Shown: one piece after another, positions 16,201 to 21,484 of the stretch
Layout: each line of letters begins with the position of its first letter
Numbering within the stretch: the stretch's first letter is position 1
Assembly (NCBI GenBank): GCA_002411085.1
Contig: DHQK01000288.1
Coordinates: forward strand, 1 to 21,484
Length of the DNA: 21,484 nucleotides
Origin: Marinilabilia sp. UBA5340
GTDB taxonomy: Bacteria; Bacteroidota; Bacteroidia; Bacteroidales; Marinilabiliaceae
Reading direction: 5' to 3'
The notes under the pieces: generated by a model
Database searches by the model: none
The model's input: the letters and a program-made list of their open reading frames with translations, nothing else
What the model was told of the DNA's origin: nothing
Position numbers and translations under genes: made by a program

Positions 16201-16669
16201 CTCCAATGCTTACGATGTTGTTCAGTATGCGTTCTCCCTTTTTTTCATTGATTACCGGGAGCCATGAATGAAATTCCGCAGTTTGGTAATCCAGGTAATT
16301 AAGTCCCCCAAAAACAGTTCCAATCCATAGCCCTTTGCTATCAGCGGCCTGTTTTAGCGCACTGACATTATTATTGCTCAGTGAAAGGGAGTCCGTTTTG
16401 TCGTTCTGATAAATGGAAAGAGTGATTCCATCCCATTTATACAGACCTCCGGAAGACCCCATCCATACATATCCTTTGGAGTCGATAGATATCGAACGGA
16501 TATTGGATTGTATCAACCCATGCTGACGTGTCAGGTTGTCAAAATGAACCCCTGGATACGATGTATTCTGGGTCTGACCATAAATATAAAACATAAACAG
16601 AATCAGAATACTGACACTTCGGTGAAAAAGGAGTTTTAATTTATTATCCGGGGGATAAGTCATACTCAT
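13217..16669 (-). CDS. Propeller-type membrane sensor histidine kinase (no receiver or AraC domain)
   Basis: A 1,150-residue kinase. After a short hydrophobic N-terminal signal (about 15-31) comes a long periplasmic sensor of two-component-regulator-propeller repeats (about 40-720), with recurrent units such as GYVWMGSSGGLYKWDG, GLWIGTVFGGLNYLD and IWIASQAGIIIFN. Next are a Y_Y_Y domain (about 735-797; SNLPPGKYRLSVKGANN), one transmembrane helix (about 806-827) and a coiled coil. The kinase core has HisKA with phospho-acceptor H913 in LSHEIRTPMNAIVGF, N box NLMGNALKF, G1 DTGIGIP and G2 GMGLGLSIV. The protein ends 40 residues after G2, so the receiver and AraC helix-turn-helix domains of full hybrid (HTCS) regulators are absent. 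It must signal through a separate regulator, not evident next door. Such propeller sensors usually detect breakdown products of polysaccharides, but no carbohydrate genes lie in the window. It ends 18 bases from the permease and starts 108 bases after mutS2 ends. Confidence 0.9.
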   Translation of the reverse strand: MSMTYPPDNKLKLLFHRSVSILILFMFYIYGQTQNTSYPGVHFDNLTRQHGLIQSNIRSISIDSKGYVWMGSSGGLYKWDGITLSIYQNDKTDSLSLSNNNVSALKQAADSKGLWIGTVFGGLNYLDYQTAEFHSWLPVINEKKGERILNNIVSIGEINDSLLLLGANPQGLIKVKLNKHKKPVSFERVKSKNNEMNFTVFNIQKIGNRIFAGTTRGLFIFDETGMLIHEATEFPHNSDRENWIRDIAELSSGKIILAGSNRLWEWAEMKAKPLRSGSEEKIQQITSITIDHKDNIWIGTLNNGIFKTDSTCRHLQNFTASEKNGDLINNQINDLEFYGHQPLLFAGTPAGLSFIDFHKHIFKSYDLRKLSDAQNTSVFFLMEDSRKRKWFWSLDGLFREKSPNKEFINILDTDYGKKENIVRDGIDLNGRIFLATSNGLLETNLSGDTFQRHTFSVDSVSEQRINSLSSLKVTSDNKIWIASQAGIIIFNPLDNSYIPHPFPLNEWEMQFVPVTDFLLTHQEQKCWIGAKNEFLILFDTETENFKRIPTLLKNNNNQNITRGNYVLSMASKNDDYIWLATFGSGLLRFNTQTQQFSDEFATQTLSTNTYAVCTDPDQNLWISTDYGITRLNPSSKELQEFGIDEGTFCQEFNERAVFVTADNEIMMGGINGFVWFDPQNIQLNNYKPPVYISSYYTGNPNSSIGGQTAIDVEEVTSREIEIPFGRDNISFDVSVLNFSHPEKNMIRWKLEGFDEQWSEASAIHNISYSNLPPGKYRLSVKGANNHYVWNEEGDYLNIFVNAPFYHKPWFSWAFTAFVALLILMVFMLRMRLLNRQKIVLAGMVREKTHNLQKAIRELRESQRQVMAQNQELEIHRHDLKELVARRTADLEKAKKKAEESDRLKTAFLANLSHEIRTPMNAIVGFSTLLSSMQLSDQDKAEFISMIQQSGENLLALINDIIDISRIETGQMNVQFHSVKLGPFLSNIMKTLEFQPQKKTGLELILDIPDSLKEVSIYTDEHRLRQVITNLMGNALKFTADGYIKLSVEKFSNHDLQSFIPDLEIQDPPHRALVFMVEDTGIGIPEKEQKYVFQPFRKAENSGQSIYGGMGLGLSIVKSILPALGGDISMRSFPGQGTSFYFYIPYNTRGK

Positions 16670-16777
16670 TAATTGGATTGATGAAGGTTTGTTGCTGCAT
16701 TAAAATACAAAAAAGATATCATTTCTCCTTGATTCTTGATGTAAAACTGTGAGTTTGTGTTGTTATGTGTTTGTATT

Positions 16778-19282
16778 TCAGGAAATTTCAACCACTGTAA
16801 TTCCGCTGCCTCCATGTTGGACGTGTTCATCATAATAACGAGAAACAAAAGGCAGAGTTGCAATATGTTGACGAATTAATTCACGTAAAATGCCATTTCC
16901 CTTTCCATGGAGAATCTTAATGGTCTCTGCACCACATAAAAGAGCTTCATCCAGGTGGTTTAATACTTTCGTTACGGCCTCTTCGGCCCGCATGCCACGA
17001 ACATCAATGTCAGGACTGAACGACAGTTTTTTATCACGCATACGATCGGCATAAGTATTTGCAGCCCCTGAAGTGCTTTGTCTCTGGGCTTTTTTGTACT
17101 CATTTTTGCTGATGCGTTTCAATCTGGACCATTTAAGGGTTGTAATCAGCTGCCCAAAAGCAACCACAGCATCTTTGCCGTTGATTTCAAGGATTTGACC
17201 GGGTACACTCTGCCCCTCTAATATTACAGTGTCTCCTGCTTCAAGGGGTTTGTTTTCATTTTCTTTAGGACTAGTTTTTTGTTTTTCAGTAGCCGCAGGA
17301 CTTGTGCTTGTTTTTTTCTTTTTTGTGGTGTTTTGCTTTTCTCTTATCTTCTTTATTTTTTTTTCAAGCTTTTGCTGCAATGCTTCATCGATCGAAGCTT
17401 GTTCTACTTTTTCCTTGAAATTGTCAAGATTTTGGCGCAGCGATTTGGTTCTCTCTTTTTCAGCCTGGGCTTCTCTTATCTCCCGGATGGTTTTTTCTAT
17501 TTCCCGGTTGGCCGCTGCAAGGATGCTTCGGGCTTCCTGTTTGGCCGATTCAAGAATCTGTTGTCTTTCATTCTTCAGTTTTTCCAGGTCTTTTTCGTAT
17601 CGGGCAGTAATGTTTTCCAATTGTTTGTCCCGGTCACGAACGGATTGCCTTTTCTTTTCCCAGTATCTTTTGTCACGAATGATTTCGCGCAGGTGTTTAT
17701 CGAAGTTGATGTGTTCTTCGCCCAGACGGTCTTTGGCTTTGAGCAGAATGTTTTCCGGAAGCCCTGTTTTTCTGGCTATTTCGAATGCAAATGAACTGCC
17801 TGGTTGGCCCATTTCCAATTTGAAGAGGGGCTGAATCTGATGGGTATCGAAAAGCATTGCACCATTGATTATTCCATCATTTTCAGATGCAAAATGTTTT
17901 AGATTGGTATAGTGAGTGGTGATGACTCCATATACTTGTTGCTGGTTGAGTTGTTCCAGTACTGCCTCGGCAATGGCACCTCCCAGCATTGGTTCTGTTC
18001 CGGTTCCAAATTCATCAATCAGCAAAAGGGACTTGCTGTCACAATGCCGAAGGAAATTTTTCATGTTTAGCAGATGTGAACTGTAGGTGCTGAGATCGTT
18101 TTCGATGGATTGTTCGTCTCCAATATCCATGAAAATACTGTTAAAAAACCCCATTTGAGAGTTCTCTCCAACCGGAACCGGTAATCCGCACTGCAGCATG
18201 TATTGCAACAGCCCCACTGTTTGGAGACAAACCGACTTACCACCTGCATTGGGCCCGGAAATGAGCAAAATACGTTGCTGGTCATTCAACTCTATGTCAA
18301 GCGGAACTACCGGTTTACCAGCTGCCTTGTTTTGGAGAAACAACAAGGGATGCCTGGCCTTTTCCCACAAAAAGGCAGTTTGGTCGTACATTTTGGGTAC
18401 CGTACCATTAATGCGTTTGGCAAATTGTGCCTTGGATCTTATGAAGTCAATGATGCCCATAAATCTGAATGCGTAAAGCATCTCCTCCATGTAAGGACGC
18501 ATAAAAAGGGACAGTTCCGACAGAATCTTCACCAACTCGCGTCTTTCCGCATATCCAAGTTCCCGTATTTCATTATTGATTTCGACAATTTCTGTTGGCT
18601 CAATGTAGGAGGTTTTTCCGGTGGCCGACTCATCCTGAACAATTCCTGATATTTTTCGCTTGTTGGCCGAAAGAACCGGAATTACCGCACGCCCATCCCG
18701 AATGGAGATGCTGGCATCAGGGTCAACAATGCCTTCCTGTTGCGCTCGCTTCAGTATGGCCGCCATCTTTCCGGAAATACTGCTTTGTTTGGATCTTATT
18801 TCTCTGCGAATCCGCAAAAGATCAGGAGATGCATTGTCCCGCACCTGGCCATGTTTGTTGATCACTGTGTCGATTTTATCCAGCACTGCCGGGTATACCA
18901 TCACTGGCTCTGCAAGTCTGAACAACGAGGGGAAATCTTCCTGATCTTTGGATTGGATGAATCGTAGGATGTCACGGACACTGCCGAGCGATCTTCTTAA
19001 ATCGAAAAGTTCATTGACTTCCAGAAATAGTCCGTCTACCCGCAGTTTTTTTAGAGATTTGCGCAGGTCGAAGAAGTTGCTGGCAGGCATTTCTTGTCCA
19101 TCATCGGCAATGTGCATCATCTCATAAGTTTGCTTTAGCCACGATGTCACGTTGTCATAATGGTTTGAAAAGCTCATTTTTTCAGCACGCTCCCGTCCCA
19201 TTTCGCTCAGGCAGCCCTCTATAATAAACTCTCGTATTTTGTTGAAATATAATTTCTGTTCAAATGTTTCCGGATATATCAC
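16778..19282 (-). CDS. mutS2: MutS2 ATPase/endonuclease (MutS core plus Smr domain)
   Basis: MutS2 is a cytosolic DNA-binding ATPase linked in other bacteria to suppression of homologous recombination and to rescue of collided ribosomes. Visible parts, counted from the GTG start: the clamp/lever region, Walker A GPNAGGKS (about 343-350), the STYSSHLLN segment, Walker B LLLIDEFGTGTEP, the H-loop GVITTHY, a long charged coiled coil (about 510-650), a lysine/threonine-rich low-complexity linker (KKKKTSTSPAATEKQKTSPK), and a C-terminal Smr nuclease domain with DVRGMRAEEA and HGKGNGILR. I start at the GTG at 19282, giving MIYPETFEQKL, which matches how Bacteroidota MutS2 proteins begin. The ATG at 19333 would add 17 residues, and a -7 box (19300-19307) lies inside that extension, which argues against it. 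It is followed by the sensor kinase after 108 bases, an apparently unrelated gene. Confidence 0.92.
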   Translation of the reverse strand: MIYPETFEQKLYFNKIREFIIEGCLSEMGRERAEKMSFSNHYDNVTSWLKQTYEMMHIADDGQEMPASNFFDLRKSLKKLRVDGLFLEVNELFDLRRSLGSVRDILRFIQSKDQEDFPSLFRLAEPVMVYPAVLDKIDTVINKHGQVRDNASPDLLRIRREIRSKQSSISGKMAAILKRAQQEGIVDPDASISIRDGRAVIPVLSANKRKISGIVQDESATGKTSYIEPTEIVEINNEIRELGYAERRELVKILSELSLFMRPYMEEMLYAFRFMGIIDFIRSKAQFAKRINGTVPKMYDQTAFLWEKARHPLLFLQNKAAGKPVVPLDIELNDQQRILLISGPNAGGKSVCLQTVGLLQYMLQCGLPVPVGENSQMGFFNSIFMDIGDEQSIENDLSTYSSHLLNMKNFLRHCDSKSLLLIDEFGTGTEPMLGGAIAEAVLEQLNQQQVYGVITTHYTNLKHFASENDGIINGAMLFDTHQIQPLFKLEMGQPGSSFAFEIARKTGLPENILLKAKDRLGEEHINFDKHLREIIRDKRYWEKKRQSVRDRDKQLENITARYEKDLEKLKNERQQILESAKQEARSILAAANREIEKTIREIREAQAEKERTKSLRQNLDNFKEKVEQASIDEALQQKLEKKIKKIREKQNTTKKKKTSTSPAATEKQKTSPKENENKPLEAGDTVILEGQSVPGQILEINGKDAVVAFGQLITTLKWSRLKRISKNEYKKAQRQSTSGAANTYADRMRDKKLSFSPDIDVRGMRAEEAVTKVLNHLDEALLCGAETIKILHGKGNGILRELIRQHIATLPFVSRYYDEHVQHGGSGITVVEIS

Positions 19283-19299
19283 AATCTTCTGTTTTGGTG

Positions 19300-19307
19300 C
19301 AAAATTA
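19300..19307 (-). promoter_or_regulatory. Likely promoter (-7 box TAATTTTG) of mutS2
   Basis: On the minus strand TAATTTTG fits TAnnTTTG and ends 17 bases before the GTG at 19282. If used, the ATG at 19333 is upstream of the transcript start. No good -33 box is seen at the normal distance. Confidence 0.4.
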
Positions 19308-19438
19308 AGTAAAAGATTGAGCTGCTCATGCAATATTTTCTGATTTGTATTTTAAGTCCTTTGTTTGACCCATTGCCTTTCTTAATAAAAAAGACCGAAG
19401 GTCTATGTGTAATAACTCAGGATTTTTGTTTTCCGGCT

Positions 19439-19488
19439 TTCTGTTTGGTTAAATGATAATCTGTACAAACAGAATAACCTTTTTTTAA
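19439..19488 (+). terminator. Terminator-like hairpin with no gene upstream
   Basis: TTCTGTTTG (19439-19447) pairs perfectly with CAAACAGAA (19466-19474), with an 18-base loop, followed by TAACC and seven T's. Read on the plus strand it looks like an intrinsic terminator, although no plus-strand gene precedes it. It may end a small RNA or be an operator. Confidence 0.35.
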
Positions 19489-19641
19489 ATTGATGTATGG
19501 CAGAATTTTATGAAAAAAATGCTGACAAAATTCATGTGTTTCAGATATGAAATCCTGAGAAACGTCTCTTTTTTTGAAGTGTTGACCTCCTAAATTAGGC
19601 CCCTGAAAAGAAAGTGTTTTTTTTAGTAAACGAATAGAAAT

Positions 19642-20805
19642 ATGGGGCCGATAAGAAAGCTCAGAGAACGCGGATTTTTAGAACGTCGTCGTTATGAGGC
19701 AGTCGTGTTTTTATTGTTGTCAGGTTTGTTTTTTGGCTATTTGGGTCATGAAATGGGAATGGCTAATTTGCTCAATACCCTGATGCGCACGGCTCATGAT
19801 CTTTTGATGAATACTGTTTTGTTTATTTTAGGCATTACCGTACTTACGGGTGCATTGGGTAAGTTGATGATTGAATTTGGAGTGGTTCGATTGCTCGAAC
19901 TTTTGCTGGCTCCATTGATGCGGCCTTTGTTTCGGCTTCCGGGGGTTGCTTCCCTGGCCGGATTGATGACTTTCTTTTCTGACAATCCAGCCATTATAAG
20001 TTTGTCCAACGATAAGCATTTTAATCGCTTTTTTAAGAAACGCGAACTACTCTCACTCACCAATTTTGGAACTGCTTTTGGAATGGGGCTTATTGTACTC
20101 GCATTTATGAGCAGTCTTGGTTTTTTCAGAGGGGCTATGATTGGTCTGGCCGGAGCATTGGCCGGAGCAGTCGTGAGTACGCGCCTGATGCAATACCTGC
20201 TGCGTGGATTGCCAGAAGGCAATGACGAAGTTTCTGAAAAAGAAGGAGATATAGAAAAAGTTCGATTTGTTTCAAAAGGTCCTGTATTTCAACGGTTTTT
20301 GAATGCTGTTCTGGATGGAGGAAAATCGGGGGTTGATTTGGGGCTGTCTATTATTCCGGGGGTTTTGGTAATCAGTACCTTTATCATGGTTGTTACTTTT
20401 TCAGTGAATGATCCGGCAATTGGCTATCAGGGACTTGCTTATGAAGGGGTTCCCTTACTTCCGCGCATTGCCGGTTATTTTTCCGGGGTATTTGAGTTCC
20501 TTTTTGGCTTTGAGCATCCTGAACTGATTGCTTTTCCTGTGACTTCTCTGGGAGCCGTAGGAGCTGCATTGTCCATGGTTAAGGCATTTGTGATTCAGGG
20601 AATTGCCGGAACCAATGAGATTGCTGTTTTTACGGCTATGGGAATGTGTTGGAGCGGATACCTGAGTACCCATACAGCAATGTTGGATACTCTGGGATAC
20701 AGATCACTTACCTCAAAGGCTCTGTTTGCACATACTGTAGGAGGTGTAGTTGCAGGAATTATGGCCCATTTGATTTATCTGTTGGTTAGCTATTGGGGGC
20801 TATAG
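19642..20805 (+). CDS. Gate (nucleoside-recognition) domain membrane protein
   Basis: A 387-residue integral membrane protein with about eight to ten hydrophobic helices and a charged cytoplasmic loop (about 190-215; EGNDEVSEKEGDIEK). The first half has a Gate/nucleoside-recognition pattern (VLTGALGKLMIEFG, 67-80, then FFSDNPAIISLSN, 111-123). The second half has GTNEIAVFTAMGMCWSGYL (323-341) and STHTAMLDTLG (342-352). It resembles a group of conserved permease-like proteins that I know from clostridia as CD0519/CD1768-type; that link is from memory. Gate proteins are related to spore-maturation and nucleoside-transport proteins, but the substrate of this group is unknown. The ATG at 19642 follows an A-rich leader (acgaatagaaat). 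It is divergent from mutS2 and convergent, nine bases apart, with the 137-residue membrane protein; a single-gene unit. Confidence 0.8.
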   Translation: MGPIRKLRERGFLERRRYEAVVFLLLSGLFFGYLGHEMGMANLLNTLMRTAHDLLMNTVLFILGITVLTGALGKLMIEFGVVRLLELLLAPLMRPLFRLPGVASLAGLMTFFSDNPAIISLSNDKHFNRFFKKRELLSLTNFGTAFGMGLIVLAFMSSLGFFRGAMIGLAGALAGAVVSTRLMQYLLRGLPEGNDEVSEKEGDIEKVRFVSKGPVFQRFLNAVLDGGKSGVDLGLSIIPGVLVISTFIMVVTFSVNDPAIGYQGLAYEGVPLLPRIAGYFSGVFEFLFGFEHPELIAFPVTSLGAVGAALSMVKAFVIQGIAGTNEIAVFTAMGMCWSGYLSTHTAMLDTLGYRSLTSKALFAHTVGGVVAGIMAHLIYLLVSYWGL

Positions 20806-20814
20806 TTTTCCTGA

Positions 20815-21228
20815 TTATATATTGGATAGTTTTTGCAGCAAGTGATCGGCAGCCAGTAATATTCCTATTGCTACAGAGGCACCTATGACCATCAGGTGAA
20901 CGGGTTCGACCCATGAGTAAAGAGAATGAAAGGCACCTCCAAGGTTATTGATCCATTCAAAACTGTTCTCCCCGGTAAATATGCCGGCATCATAGAAAAA
21001 GCCAAAAGCGAAAAGAATCAATACCCCGGGAAGAATCCACCAGCGATTTTGTTTATCCACCAGCGGTTGATAATAGTTGGATTGAGCTACCCAGTCTGCC
21101 ATCACTCTATCCATTACCTGGCGGTTGAAATTATCATCAGGAACCTCTTCGGGAACAAAATTACTTTTAAAAAGATCCCGGATAATCTGGTCTTCATTAA
21201 GCGTTGTATGTTTGTCAATCCTTTTCAT
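20815..21228 (-). CDS. Small two-helix membrane protein downstream of an ECF sigma factor
   Basis: A 137-residue protein not assignable to a named family. It has a polar N-terminal 60 residues with PDDNFNRQVMDRV (30-42), a helix at about 64-80 (WILPGVLILFAFGFF), a short outer loop, and a second helix at about 108-128. The PDD-F-x-x-x-VM motif ahead of a helix pair is the look of small proteins that often sit behind sigma-70/ECF genes in Bacteroidota, where they may act as membrane anti-sigma factors or accessory proteins. No zinc-binding HxxxCxxC anti-sigma motif is present, so an anti-sigma role is only inferred from the neighbour. It starts 180 bases after the sigma-like gene ends, with palindromes and a structured repeat between. 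The ATG at 21228 has a GGATGAAAAGG context, and its internal AAAGG is not in a Shine-Dalgarno position. Confidence 0.7.
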   Translation of the reverse strand: MKRIDKHTTLNEDQIIRDLFKSNFVPEEVPDDNFNRQVMDRVMADWVAQSNYYQPLVDKQNRWWILPGVLILFAFGFFYDAGIFTGENSFEWINNLGGAFHSLYSWVEPVHLMVIGASVAIGILLAADHLLQKLSNI

Positions 21229-21264
21229 CCGTATAAAATTTATTTTTCAAGGTCGGATAGCCTG

Positions 21265-21303
21265 CCCCGATCTATCGGGGGAACTCGTCCTGATTAATCG
21301 GGA
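21265..21303. repeat. Pair of REP-like palindromes (CCCGAT-NN-ATCGGG core)
   Basis: CCCCGAT-CT-ATCGGGG (21265-21280) is a perfect 7+7 inverted repeat. Seven bases on, TCCTGAT-TA-ATCGGGA (21288-21303) is the same core with one T-G pair. The core matches the palindrome at 7464-7479. Two close copies resemble the paired layout of REP/BIME elements. Confidence 0.65.
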
Positions 21304-21324
21304 CTTGTTTCATCTTTTTAAAAA

Positions 21325-21407
21325 CCAGATTCTTGCAGTCAAGAGGCAGAGCCAATCAGGGTGAGAATTGCTCTGCTCGGCTTCGCCGCTGGCTTGCAAG
21401 AATTTGG
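21325..21407. repeat. Three-way-junction-shaped inverted repeat behind the sigma gene
   Basis: Outer arms 21325-21337 (CCAGATTCTTGCA) and 21395-21407 (TGCAAGAATTTGG) pair over 13 bases with one wobble. Inside are two further hairpins: GCAGAG (21346-21351) with CTCTGC (21371-21376), extended by a bulged CAAT/ATTG, and CGGC-TTC-GCCG (21378-21388). On the minus strand the outer stem is followed by TTTTT, so it could act as an attenuator or terminator between the sigma-like gene and the 137-residue gene. Confidence 0.6.
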
Positions 21408-21408
21408 G

Positions 21409-21484
21409 TTATATTAAAGTATCAGCCTCTTTCTTCAATGTTGTTTGCAGCTCTCTGAGGAGACTTTTTCTCCCTCGGAAGAGC
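21409..21484 (-). CDS. C-terminal end of a probable ECF sigma factor (partial)
   Basis: Only the last 24 codons are in the window: LFRGRKSLLRELQTTLKKEA then DTLI and TAA (stop at 21409-21411). The L-x-RGRKxL(L)RE pattern is the end of the sigma region 4 recognition helix in ECF-type sigma-70 proteins (compare the usual SRLxRGRKxL). No ATG is visible because the gene continues past the right edge. It is upstream of, and in the same direction as, the small membrane protein at 20815-21228, the usual order for a sigma factor and its membrane partner. With so few residues the assignment rests on one short motif plus context. Confidence 0.6.
   Translation of the reverse strand, partial: LFRGRKSLLRELQTTLKKEADTLI

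Larger units (their letters stand above)
19283..19641. other. 359-base divergent region between mutS2 and the Gate-domain gene
   Basis: No gene is visible. It contains the mutS2 -7 box, a small hairpin AGACC-GAA-GGTCT (19392-19404), a perfect 9-base inverted repeat with a following T run (19439-19488), and a short palindrome CCTAA-A-TTAGG (19589-19599). No consensus plus-strand promoter was found ahead of 19642; a T-rich TTTTTTTG near 19569-19576 is the nearest trace. Confidence 0.5.

Noticed and set aside
16670..16777. Promoter for the propeller kinase in the 108-base gap after mutS2
   Set aside because: Only TATCTTTTTTG is present, which does not fit TAnnTTTG; no -33 box.
17229..17834. Plus-strand open frames of 171-201 codons opposite mutS2
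   Set aside because: They are antisense to the lysine/glutamate-rich coiled coil of MutS2, which gives phenylalanine/serine-rich shadows; no motifs.
19794..20222. 142-codon minus-strand frame opposite the Gate-domain gene
   Set aside because: Shadow of a hydrophobic membrane protein; proline/arginine/asparagine-rich and without motifs.
20926..21297. 123-codon plus-strand frame at the right end
   Set aside because: It overlaps the 137-residue membrane protein antisense and crosses the REP-like palindromes.

Overview
The window looks like a chromosomal segment of a Bacteroidota bacterium, probably class Bacteroidia (the Marinilabiliales/Bacteroidales side is my best guess). The reasons are a secreted metalloprotease ending in a type IX secretion (T9SS) C-terminal sorting domain, a two-component-regulator-propeller sensor kinase with a Y_Y_Y domain, a membrane-anchored LytTR regulator, mostly A-rich rather than Shine-Dalgarno leaders, and repeated matches to the Bacteroidota -7 promoter element TAnnTTTG. 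There is no phage, insertion sequence, CRISPR array or obvious foreign island.

Left part (1-3285, minus strand). Three genes run in one direction: an ATP-grasp ligase resembling the C-terminal half of bifunctional GshF, a plant/proteobacterial-type glutamate-cysteine ligase, and an ABC exporter cut by the window edge. Together they read as a glutathione (gamma-Glu-Cys-Gly-like thiol) synthesis operon with a co-transcribed exporter. A 525-base gene-free stretch with two large inverted repeats lies upstream.

3811-7234. Two adjacent LytTR-family regulators on the minus strand (a four-helix membrane LytTR protein, then a receiver-LytTR response regulator) are divergent from a plus-strand alpha/beta-hydrolase-like protein. 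The intergenic DNA on either side of the LytTR pair holds palindromes and repeats that may be regulatory.

7258-7676. A small plus-strand tRNA operon (tRNA-Gly-GCC, tRNA-Thr-GGT) has a good promoter and a strong terminator. The 3' end of the tRNA-Gly gene and its flank are duplicated once, separated by a REP-like palindrome.

7717-16669. A 1,470-residue secreted M6 metalloprotease (minus) is divergent from an EamA/DMT permease (plus), with abutting -10-type elements. Convergent with the permease is a 1,150-residue propeller sensor histidine kinase that stops after its ATPase domain, without the receiver and AraC domains of a full hybrid (HTCS) regulator.

16778-21484. MutS2 (minus) is divergent from a Gate (nucleoside-recognition) membrane protein (plus). 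The right edge holds a 137-residue two-helix membrane protein and, upstream of it on the minus strand, the last 24 codons of what looks like an ECF sigma factor. The two are separated by REP-like palindromes and a three-way-junction-shaped inverted repeat.

Nothing here can be called a new defence or mobile system with confidence. The most promising leads are the split glutathione operon with exporter, the orphan propeller kinase, the LytTR pair with its flanking repeats, the hydrolase with a non-standard nucleophile elbow, the tRNA 3'-end duplication, and the structured element behind the sigma factor.
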